A DNA stretch of 64,000 nucleotides from Ancylomarina sp963977525 (lineage in GTDB: Bacteria; Bacteroidota; Bacteroidia; Bacteroidales; Marinifilaceae): contig CAXBPC010000001.1 in the NCBI GenBank assembly GCA_963977525.1, positions 62,001 through 126,000 of the forward strand, written 5' to 3'. Shown here piece after piece: positions 18,522 through 26,533 of the stretch. Under the pieces are notes generated by a model. That model had not been told where the DNA came from, made no database searches, and saw only the letters and a list, made by a program, of their open reading frames with translations. Both the position numbers and the translations under genes were made by a program. How positions within the stretch are numbered: the stretch's first letter is position 1; each line of letters begins with the position of its first letter.

Positions 18522-19871
18522 CTAGTTAATTGATTGATATACGCGTACGTAATCAACTGCCATACTTTGAGGGAAAATGGTATTATCAACGCCTTGAGCT
18601 CCTCCCCAATTACCTCCAACGGCCACATTTAGTATAAAAAATTGTGAGAGATCGAATGGCCAGTTGCTAGCTGTTTTATTAGATGGGGCATATGTGTGAG
18701 TTACATTTTCAGGTGAATCGATATAAAAAATCATCTCCATTTCATCCCAAATAAGTCCATAAATATGAAATTCTTCCTCAGCAGTTTCTAGAGATTTACT
18801 GCTTCCATTGCCATTTGCCCCATATCCTGAAGGTGTATGAACTGTGGCATGAACAACGTCAGGCTGATAACCCACGTATTCCATAATATCAATTTCGCCA
18901 CATGCAGGCCATCCTTCACTACTTATATTTCCTCCCAACATCCATATAGCAGGCCATATTCCCGTTCCGGAGGGTAATTTGGCACGAATTTCCATTCGCC
19001 CATATGTAAATTCTTTTTTCCCTTTAGAGATCATGCGAGTAGAAGTATAAGAACCTGCTACCATATTACCATTCTCTTTTCGGGCAGTAATAACTAGCTT
19101 TCCATCTGTAATTTCAGCATTATCACCGCTGGTGTAATTTTGCAGTTCATTGTTTCCCCAGCCACCAGCTCCAGTTTCGAAAGTCCAATAGTCAGTATTG
19201 ATTTCAGTTCCATCAAATTCATCAGACCAAACCAAAGTCATATTGTCCAAATAATCCGGATCATCTTGTGCTATAGTTATCTGTTTTGTCAAAAGTTCTT
19301 CAAAACCATCTTTATAAACATGTAACTCTACATCATAAATACCTGCTCTAGGTAAATAAATTTCAATTTGATCAATATTATCACCTGTGATCACCTTATC
19401 ATTCCATTTCCATGAAATAGCATCATAATCACCTTGGGTCGTATTATTTAAGGTGACAAAATTAGGTTTAGCACCATCAATTGAATACGTAAACTCAGCA
19501 AGAAAAACATCTTGCTCAATACTTATAGTTTTCGTTGCAACCTTATTATTCGACAACTCATTATTTAGTCCCCAAAGCGTTAACTGAACCTTATAATCTC
19601 CTTTTTCAGAATAGAAAATGGTTTGATCATTTGTATTGGCACGTTGCTTTTCAGAAACTCCTCCATTACCAAAATCCCACTGCATAAATAAATACGATCC
19701 GGTACTTGTATTCGAAAACACAACTTTATTTGCATCATTAACATCTTCAGTAAATGTAAAATCAGGCGTATAAGTTTCCTCGTCATCACTCTTTTGACAT
19801 GACAATAGAAAAGCTGAAAGAAGTATGGAAAAGAGAAAGTTAACGTATGTAAGAGAGCGTAATGTTTTCAT
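18522..19871 (-). CDS. GH16 laminarinase-like lipoprotein with two PKD-like domains
   Basis: I start the gene at MKTLRSLTY, whose signal peptide ends LLSCQ (Cys25). An in-frame ATG eight codons upstream is less likely because it adds residues before the signal. Two PKD/Ig-like domains follow at about residues 40-120 (MQWDFGNGG) and 125-205 (ISWKWNDK), then a GH16 domain from LVWSDEFDG to the end, with GEIDIMEYVG giving E326, D328 and E331. The tether and PKD modules fit a surface enzyme that captures and cuts long beta-1,3-glucan chains. The gene is separated from the glycan-binding protein gene upstream by about 260 bp with a strong hairpin. Confidence 0.93.
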   Translation of the reverse strand: MKTLRSLTYVNFLFSILLSAFLLSCQKSDDEETYTPDFTFTEDVNDANKVVFSNTSTGSYLFMQWDFGNGGVSEKQRANTNDQTIFYSEKGDYKVQLTLWGLNNELSNNKVATKTISIEQDVFLAEFTYSIDGAKPNFVTLNNTTQGDYDAISWKWNDKVITGDNIDQIEIYLPRAGIYDVELHVYKDGFEELLTKQITIAQDDPDYLDNMTLVWSDEFDGTEINTDYWTFETGAGGWGNNELQNYTSGDNAEITDGKLVITARKENGNMVAGSYTSTRMISKGKKEFTYGRMEIRAKLPSGTGIWPAIWMLGGNISSEGWPACGEIDIMEYVGYQPDVVHATVHTPSGYGANGNGSSKSLETAEEEFHIYGLIWDEMEMIFYIDSPENVTHTYAPSNKTASNWPFDLSQFFILNVAVGGNWGGAQGVDNTIFPQSMAVDYVRVYQSIN

Positions 19872-20092
19872 AGCTATTATTGAATTATAATTCATTGCTA
19901 CTAGATAAAAAAGGCTTAGTTAGCATATAAAAAAAAACAATAAGATTGCACTGAAAGCCATTATCATATTGTGATATCAGATAAATACTTCAGAAGATAA
20001 TGTGAGCTTCACAATTATCACTTATTGCTCAAAATTCATGAATGAATCTTAATAAATCAGTCTAAATTTTATAAAGAAGATATTAGTATAAA

Positions 20093-20123
20093 TATGCCAG
20101 AGCACAGATTGTGCTCTGGCATA
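20093..20123 (-). other. Strong hairpin between SGBP and GH16 genes
   Basis: A perfect 14-bp stem, TATGCCAGAGCACA with TGTGCTCTGGCATA, encloses a GAT loop right after the stop of the glycan-binding protein gene. The run after it in the minus-strand RNA is AU-rich but not a clean U-tract. It may be a leaky terminator or a 3' stabiliser that makes susCD-SGBP mRNA more abundant than the downstream enzyme mRNA. Confidence 0.7.
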
Positions 20124-20129
20124 AACTAA

Positions 20130-21533
20130 TTATGGTAACAACTCGAAATCGTCGATATAGAAAAGGCCTGCATTACAATGCCCCTCTGCACCAAGTTGAA
20201 TGACAATTTGGTCAAAATCAACACGATCAGAAACATCGCTGTAGTCAAAAGTCAATTCAACCCATTTCCCAAACTGATCTTCAGTTAAGGTATGGCTACG
20301 AACTTGCTGTGTTTGCCATGCATTGCCTCCAAGTGAACTGTCTTGTAGTTTCACATCAATTTGAGGCTTAAGATTATGATCTGCAATCCAAGGTGTTCCA
20401 GGATCACAAACAGTAACATAGTCGTTAAAACTTGGAACAAATACTTTTAAAGTGAATTGGTTTCTAGTAGAAAGATCGATGATATAATCAAGAACCGTCA
20501 AGACACTTGTCCATTCTCCAGCACCTTTTTGATACCTTGCAACCTTCTCTGAAGAGTTAACATCAGATGGAGCAAAGTTATCAATGATATCAAAACCATC
20601 AATTGCTGCTGTATCCCATACAATATTACCATTGCCTTCAAAATCGTCAGAGATATCATTACTCTCAAGCTCTTTAACAACAGGTTCTGGCTCCGGTGTT
20701 AATTTATCAACAGGTCTAAATCTTGTGAACCAAAAGAATGATCCTTTTGAATCCCAAAATACAACTTCCAATAAATCCTCTGTAAGTGTTGTTATTTGAT
20801 ATTCTGAAGCTCCAGCATAGTATCCTAAGAAACCACCACCTGTTACATTCAACACATCGCCTGCTACTGTACAAACAAAATCACCACCATCAAAAGGCAT
20901 GATAAAATCACCGCCAGAAGGTTCTTCGTTACCTGCAGTAGTTCCAAAATCAGAAGCCCAAGCACCATTTGCATATACTAAACCATTAGTTAACTGAGTC
21001 ACAGTTAATCCTGATGCAGTAATTTTAAAGGTAAATCTATCATCATAAAGACTTCTTTCAGCTTTATCGTTTATAGCAGCTCCATACCATTCTACAGGAT
21101 TTGCTATTGTTGGTCCTAGTCCAAAATGAGCTTTTGAGTAAGCATCTATAGCCCATGTTTGCTCTCCACTTCCAACTAACTCATCATAAGGATATCCTGA
21201 CAGAAAAGATGGATTATCCACAGTTGTAACAATCTCATCTTCAATAATCGTCACACCTCCCTGAGAGATAACTGTAAGCTTAACAGTATAGGTTCCAGCA
21301 AATGTATAACGTGCTGTAACGGTATTTCCTTTTTGAGTCACACCATTACCAAAATCCCAAGTTGAACTTACACCTGGCGTGTTGTTGTATAGTGTATATT
21401 CATTAGTGACATCGGTGGCCGTATATCCCCATTCAATTTGTTCTGCCATTAGGTTTTCAGGTGTGCTGTACTCATCAGGAGAACAAGACACAGCGACAAC
21501 TAAAAGCAAAATAAAATATAATATTTTTTTCAT
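20130..21533 (-). CDS. Surface glycan-binding lipoprotein with PKD domain (SusE/SGBP-position)
   Basis: This 467-residue protein has a lipoprotein signal ending VAVSCSPDE (Cys17). A PKD domain follows (about residues 30-105, with STWDFGNG and ARYTFAGTYTVKLTV). The middle region contains LSGYPYDELVGSGEQTWAIDAYS. The C-terminal beta-sandwich (about 295-467) ends QLGAEGHCNAGLFYIDDFELLP, which is typical of a carbohydrate-binding module. No catalytic motif is present. In this position directly after susC-susD such proteins bind the glycan at the cell surface. It is probably the beta-glucan-binding partner of the SusCD complex. Acidic PEPEPVV residues near 286 form a hinge. Confidence 0.8.
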   Translation of the reverse strand: MKKILYFILLLVVAVSCSPDEYSTPENLMAEQIEWGYTATDVTNEYTLYNNTPGVSSTWDFGNGVTQKGNTVTARYTFAGTYTVKLTVISQGGVTIIEDEIVTTVDNPSFLSGYPYDELVGSGEQTWAIDAYSKAHFGLGPTIANPVEWYGAAINDKAERSLYDDRFTFKITASGLTVTQLTNGLVYANGAWASDFGTTAGNEEPSGGDFIMPFDGGDFVCTVAGDVLNVTGGGFLGYYAGASEYQITTLTEDLLEVVFWDSKGSFFWFTRFRPVDKLTPEPEPVVKELESNDISDDFEGNGNIVWDTAAIDGFDIIDNFAPSDVNSSEKVARYQKGAGEWTSVLTVLDYIIDLSTRNQFTLKVFVPSFNDYVTVCDPGTPWIADHNLKPQIDVKLQDSSLGGNAWQTQQVRSHTLTEDQFGKWVELTFDYSDVSDRVDFDQIVIQLGAEGHCNAGLFYIDDFELLP

Positions 21534-21607
21534 AATTTTAATTTTAAATAATTACCAAATAAGTCATGTAAATCATAAATCACCTAAGATGATTCGATTT
21601 CGACTTA

Positions 21608-23170
21608 TTAATAACCATCGTTTTGCTTTAAGGCAAAGTTTGACAGTGCAATTTCAGTTGAAGGGATTGGCCAGAATCCTCTGGCTGCTGTATTTACAGC
21701 AGAATCATAGATTCCACCTAAATTCGTTGCCTGAACGGCACTTTCCAAGACAGGCATACCTCTTCGAAGCAAGTCCCAGTATCTGATACCTTCAAGTGCA
21801 AACTCCAACTTTCTTTCTTCAAAAATTTGTGCTAAAGTCACAGAACTAACCGAAGAATATGACTCAAAAGCACGGGCTCTTACTTTATTGTAATGAACTG
21901 CAGCATTGGCAGCTGATCCCAAATGGATTTCCAATTCGGCAGCCATCAGTAAAACATCAGCATAACGGATTGCGATATAATTCTGAGGGAAATTCAGTTG
22001 CTCTTGTCCTACAACAGGTACTTGGCTTTTAAGACCGGCATACTTTTTATTCAAGTAGCCAGTGTACTGATCAGCCTCTTCAAAGTTACCTTCGCCCAAT
22101 TCAGCGACCATATCTAGAAGAGTGAAATCTCTACGAAGATCACCATCCTGATAAGAATCGTAAAGTTGCTGAGTTGCTGGAGAAAATCCCCAACCAGAGT
22201 AATATTCTGAATCTGAAGTCGCACCTCTTGGCCCAACAAAGACAACCATTTTATTTCCAATATCGTAAGGAGCATTCCACCATTGAAAGCCTTCACCCTG
22301 GTTTGAGAATTGTACTTCGAAAATACCTTCTACTGAGTTCTCAACCCATGAATTCGTAAATTCAGAGTGTCCCCAAAGGTTTCCAAAATCTGGTAAAAGA
22401 TCTGCACCACTAGTAGTGATAACATCATTTAAATAAGACAAAGCATCAGCACCAGTGATATCACCAGGCATGGTTGAACTTGCATTGCCACTGCCATAAA
22501 CGCCATCATAAAAAAGGTACATTCTGGCTAGTAGTGCTCGGGGAGCCCATTCAGTAACTCGTCCTTTTTGATCATTGTCGTATGTCACACCCGCTAGGTT
22601 AGCAATAGAGATTTCCAAATCGCTTGCAATTAGAGCATACACATCAGCAACGGGTGCTGCAGCTTGTGAATATTCTGATGTTGCAAGTGTTTTAGTAATC
22701 AAGGGAACATTTTCGAAAACACGAACTAAGTTAGCGTAGTAATAGGCTCTTAAGAAATGAGCCTCGCCCTTGAATTGAGTCTTCAGCTCTTCCGACATTT
22801 CAGAAGCGTCTACTTTTTCCAAAAAGACGTTTGCGCCATAAACACCAGCATAGTGGTCGTTCCACATGGCACTCCACATGCCCTCTGATGCCGTAGTCAA
22901 ACCTCTGCCTGCTCTCTTTCCTGAAACACCATCGGTAGCTGAACCACCTCCACCATAAGCATCGTCCGAAACAATATCCATGGTTATTTGCAAGCTCTCT
23001 CCCCAGTTCCTTTGAAGCGGTTCGTAAACCGAAACCAAAGCTCTGTACATATCGACTTCTGTAATATAGAAGTTTTCTTCAGTCTGCTCTGTCACTAAAT
23101 CTTTCTCAAGATAGTCTTCACAGCCCATGAAAGTAACAGCAAAAAGAAGTATATAAATTATCTTTTTCAT
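21608..23170 (-). CDS. SusD-like glycan-binding outer-membrane lipoprotein
   Basis: I place the start at MKKIIYILLF, which gives a 520-residue protein with a lipoprotein signal ending VTFMGCEDYLEKD (Cys17). The longer reading frame upstream overlaps the end of susC and lacks a signal. SusD/RagB features are ENFYITEVDMYRALVSVYEPL near the start, AHFLRAYYYANLVRVFENVPLI (TPR-like helices), and KLEFALEGIRYWDLLRRG near the end. SusD caps the SusC barrel and hands oligosaccharides to it. It lies 28 bp behind susC, so the pair is one transcription unit. Confidence 0.95.
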   Translation of the reverse strand: MKKIIYILLFAVTFMGCEDYLEKDLVTEQTEENFYITEVDMYRALVSVYEPLQRNWGESLQITMDIVSDDAYGGGGSATDGVSGKRAGRGLTTASEGMWSAMWNDHYAGVYGANVFLEKVDASEMSEELKTQFKGEAHFLRAYYYANLVRVFENVPLITKTLATSEYSQAAAPVADVYALIASDLEISIANLAGVTYDNDQKGRVTEWAPRALLARMYLFYDGVYGSGNASSTMPGDITGADALSYLNDVITTSGADLLPDFGNLWGHSEFTNSWVENSVEGIFEVQFSNQGEGFQWWNAPYDIGNKMVVFVGPRGATSDSEYYSGWGFSPATQQLYDSYQDGDLRRDFTLLDMVAELGEGNFEEADQYTGYLNKKYAGLKSQVPVVGQEQLNFPQNYIAIRYADVLLMAAELEIHLGSAANAAVHYNKVRARAFESYSSVSSVTLAQIFEERKLEFALEGIRYWDLLRRGMPVLESAVQATNLGGIYDSAVNTAARGFWPIPSTEIALSNFALKQNDGY

Positions 23171-23198
23171 TGTTTTTGTTTTATCTGTTAAAAAAATC

Positions 23199-26100
23199 TT
23201 AGAATGTGATATTAGCACCAATAGTAAAGACTCTTGCCTGAGGGTAAACTCCCTGATCGATACCTGTTCGGAATACATCACCTGTGTTTCCAATCTCAGG
23301 TTCTAATCCTGAATACTTCGTGAAAGTCAATAGATTATCACCAGAAACATAGAGTCTGAATTTCTCAATATTAAGTCTGTTTAAAACCGATTTTGGTAAA
23401 GAGTAACCTAACTGAATATTTTTAAGTCTCAAATAATCAGCATCCTCAACCATAAAATCAGAGAAATCTCCTCTATTGTTGTTATTATCACTCCAGGATA
23501 CTTTAGGTGTTTTATTGGTTGAGCCTTCACCGGTCCATCTATCTAAAACAGATGTTTGATAATTGGCATTAGGTAAATCGTAACGACGCGTAGCATTAAC
23601 AATTTGATTGCCAACAACGCCGTACCAGAACATACTTAAATCAAAATTTTTATAAGCAAAATTAAGATTTAAACCAACTGTAAAATCAGGATGAGGATCA
23701 CCAAGGTTGATTCTGTCCTCATCATCCATCACACCATCTTCATTTTGATCGACATAAATTAAATCACCAGGAGTGGCATTGGATTGATGAGATCCACTAT
23801 TATCAATTTGTGCTTGATTTTGATAGATACCATTTGTTTCCCATCCCCAGAAGTAACCAATAGGTTCGCCTACTTTAGCGATGGTTAAGTTTTTCAAGCC
23901 TGAAGGTCCAATATTTACGTTACCATAAATAATACCTTCGTCATTGTTAATCTTCAACATTTCGTTTCTATTCGCCGAAAAGTTAAGTGTACCTCCGTAT
24001 GAAAAATCATTCGATCTGCCATTGTAACCTAATAAGAATTCAATACCTCTGTTTTGTACAGTTCCCCCATTAACGGTAGGTGCGCTGTTACCAACATAAC
24101 CAGGAATTGGTGCATCAATCAAAAGGTCTTTAGTTCTCTTATCGTAGTAATCAAAGTTCATGTAGAAATTTGAACCCAATCGTAAATCAAGACCGATATC
24201 GGTTTGTTCTGAAGTTTCCCATTTAAGATCAGGATTGGCAATCTTAGAAGGAGAAAAACCATTAACAACTGTTCCCGGGTTAAAATTGTAGTTGTGGTTG
24301 TTAGCAATAGAAGACAGGTATCTGAAATTACCGATATTCTCGTTACCGTTCTGACCCCAACTCGCTCTTATTTTAATAAAAGTAATCGGACCTAACTTGC
24401 CCTTAAGGAAATCCTCTTCAGACATGATCCATCCGGTAGAAACTGAAGGAAAAGTTGCGTAACGGTTATTTGGTCCGAATCGGGATGAGCCATCACGACG
24501 AACAGTTACCGATGCCATATATCTGTCTTTATAGCTGTAATTGGCACGTCCAAACAAAGACAATATGGAATTCGTATCAAAGGTTCCTCCTGAAGACTTA
24601 CTCTCGAGAATAGCATTATCAAGATAAGCAAATTTTTTGCCTCCAATAAGCAAATCACTACCACTACCGCTCAGGTTCTCATAGTTGTTAGTATAAGCAG
24701 TTGTTCCAACAATTACATCAAGCTCGTGCTCACCAAAAGTGTTGTTATAGTTGATTGTAGTCTCCCAGTTGGTACTGTACCAGCTGTCCATGGTTTTATC
24801 CACTTTGGTTGATTCATTCGTGGTAATCGTACTTAATTCGAAGATAGGCTTATAAACATCGTGCCACTGGTATGCGTAATCAATACCTAATGATGTTTTC
24901 ACTTTTACGTGATCAACCACCTTGTATTCAGCATAAAGGTTACCTACAATTTTATCCGTTTTGTATTCATCATTCAGATAATACATGGCTGCAATTGGGT
25001 TTACAATCTCCTGCATGTTCCGGATTGGTCTTCCAAATTCTCCGTTTTCATCCTTAACTACAGAAATAGGATCGATATTAATCGCCTGAGCCAATGGAGA
25101 GTTGAAAATATTGTTAGGATCGATACCCTGAGACGTACTATGTGAATACACCATAGATGTACCTACTTTTAACTTCTTGTTATAAGAGGTATAATCACCC
25201 TTAACACGGAAGTTAATACGCTCATAGCTCGATTTGTCTTCAGAGACAATACCATCCTGGCTGAAGTAAGATAAAGCTGTTGAATACAAAATTTGATCAT
25301 TACCTCCGTTTAAAGACAGTGTATGGCTTTGAATCGGAGCATTATTTCTGAAGATTTTGTTTTGCCAGTCGGTACCTGAACCGATACCTGCTATTTCTTC
25401 ATCCTGAATCCAGTCAGCAGAAGAACTATTTCTATCCGCATTCAACAAAGATTCATTAATAATCATGGCATAATCACTTGCATTAAGAACATCCATCTTC
25501 CTCGATGTATTCTGAATACCATAATAGCCATCGTAAGATAGTCTAGCTTCACCTTTGGTTCCTTGCTTAGTGGTAATAATAACGACACCATTAGCACCTC
25601 TGGCTCCATAAATTGCAGAAGCAGAAGCATCTTTCAAAACCTCCATACTTCCAATATCTGTAGAAGACAAATAAGAGATATCACCCACAGGGTTGCCATC
25701 GATAATATAAAGTGGCTGAGAATTCCCAGTGGTACCAACCCCTCTAATGTTAACTGACAAGCCAGCACCTGGTTGACCTGATTCCATTGTCACTTGAACT
25801 CCGGCAACCTGTCCCTGCAAAGCTTGTTCTGCTCGCTGAATAGGCATTTTCTGAATATCTTCTGCTTTTAGAGAGGATATAGAACCTGTTACGGAACTCT
25901 TTTTCTGTACACCATAACCAATAACAACGACTTCATCTAAGCCCATGTTGTCAACAGATAGAATGACGTTAATTGTAATCTGACTACCTACTTTAATTTC
26001 TTGAGAGGCAAAACCTACCATAGAAAACACTATTATAGCGTCTTCATCTGCTTGTATAGAATAATTTCCATCGATATCGGTCGATGTGCCAATCGTTGTA

Positions 26101-26237
26101 CCCTTAAGTACAACCGAGGCAAATGGCATAGGTAAGCCATCTTCAGCCGAGGTTACAACCCCATTGACCGAATGTCCTTGCGCAAACGTATTCCAACATA
26201 AAAATGCCAGAAACAAAAACAAGACTGTTTTTTTCAT
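23199..26237 (-). CDS. SusC-like TonB-dependent outer-membrane transporter
   Basis: This 1012-residue protein has a signal peptide (ending WNTFAQG), a carboxypeptidase-regulatory-like domain (about 24-100), the TonB box region EVVVIGYGVQKK, a plug with QALQGQVAGVQVTMESGQPG and VNIRGVGTTGNS, and a 22-strand barrel ending VFTIGANITF. It imports oligosaccharides into the periplasm using TonB energy, together with the SusD protein encoded next. No N-terminal STN domain is present, so anti-sigma-factor signalling is unlikely; regulation more likely comes from the Y_Y_Y/LuxR regulator upstream. It is the first gene of the main operon. Confidence 0.96.
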   Translation of the reverse strand: MKKTVLFLFLAFLCWNTFAQGHSVNGVVTSAEDGLPMPFASVVLKGTTIGTSTDIDGNYSIQADEDAIIVFSMVGFASQEIKVGSQITINVILSVDNMGLDEVVVIGYGVQKKSSVTGSISSLKAEDIQKMPIQRAEQALQGQVAGVQVTMESGQPGAGLSVNIRGVGTTGNSQPLYIIDGNPVGDISYLSSTDIGSMEVLKDASASAIYGARGANGVVIITTKQGTKGEARLSYDGYYGIQNTSRKMDVLNASDYAMIINESLLNADRNSSSADWIQDEEIAGIGSGTDWQNKIFRNNAPIQSHTLSLNGGNDQILYSTALSYFSQDGIVSEDKSSYERINFRVKGDYTSYNKKLKVGTSMVYSHSTSQGIDPNNIFNSPLAQAINIDPISVVKDENGEFGRPIRNMQEIVNPIAAMYYLNDEYKTDKIVGNLYAEYKVVDHVKVKTSLGIDYAYQWHDVYKPIFELSTITTNESTKVDKTMDSWYSTNWETTINYNNTFGEHELDVIVGTTAYTNNYENLSGSGSDLLIGGKKFAYLDNAILESKSSGGTFDTNSILSLFGRANYSYKDRYMASVTVRRDGSSRFGPNNRYATFPSVSTGWIMSEEDFLKGKLGPITFIKIRASWGQNGNENIGNFRYLSSIANNHNYNFNPGTVVNGFSPSKIANPDLKWETSEQTDIGLDLRLGSNFYMNFDYYDKRTKDLLIDAPIPGYVGNSAPTVNGGTVQNRGIEFLLGYNGRSNDFSYGGTLNFSANRNEMLKINNDEGIIYGNVNIGPSGLKNLTIAKVGEPIGYFWGWETNGIYQNQAQIDNSGSHQSNATPGDLIYVDQNEDGVMDDEDRINLGDPHPDFTVGLNLNFAYKNFDLSMFWYGVVGNQIVNATRRYDLPNANYQTSVLDRWTGEGSTNKTPKVSWSDNNNNRGDFSDFMVEDADYLRLKNIQLGYSLPKSVLNRLNIEKFRLYVSGDNLLTFTKYSGLEPEIGNTGDVFRTGIDQGVYPQARVFTIGANITF

Positions 26238-26533
26238 GTGCTCTTTGTTTTAGTTTAGATTGAATTAGTGATTGATTTTACGCGTTTAAATCGTTTGCAA
26301 TATGACCCGACTTTCTCCCTAAAGCAAAAAATCAAGTACATCACGAATACATCATATATTTAAACACAATACATCACAGATACATCATTTAACAGTTTTT
26401 AACACTTAAATCGTTGGCATTAAACACCTAACGATATATATAATTATTTCACCATTTACTAAACAAATACATCAAAGCAAAAAAGTGGAGGATATCACGT
26501 ATACCTCCACTCTTTCATTATTTCAAAGCCTCT
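26238..26533 (-). promoter_or_regulatory. susC upstream regulatory region with phased direct repeats
   Basis: The region upstream of susC holds four copies of TACATCA (plus-strand reading) at 26337, 26348, 26370 and 26381, so spacings are 11, 22 and 11 bp, all whole helical turns. A fifth copy lies at 26468. Two copies of AAATCGTTKGC lie at 26288 and 26408. The paired direct repeats look like binding sites for a dimeric activator, most simply the LuxR-type regulator encoded upstream. I did not find a secure -33/-7 promoter. Confidence 0.65.
26477..26510 (-). terminator. Terminator after the PUL regulator gene
   Basis: The stem GTGGAGG with CCTCCAC (26485-26491 with 26504-26510) encloses a 12-base loop and is followed by six T residues in the minus-strand direction. 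It separates the regulator transcript from the susC promoter region. Confidence 0.8.

Noticed and set aside
21608..23293. Longer SusD start at 23293
   Set aside because: It would overlap the end of susC and put 41 residues ahead of an ideal lipoprotein signal. The start at 23170 is preferred.
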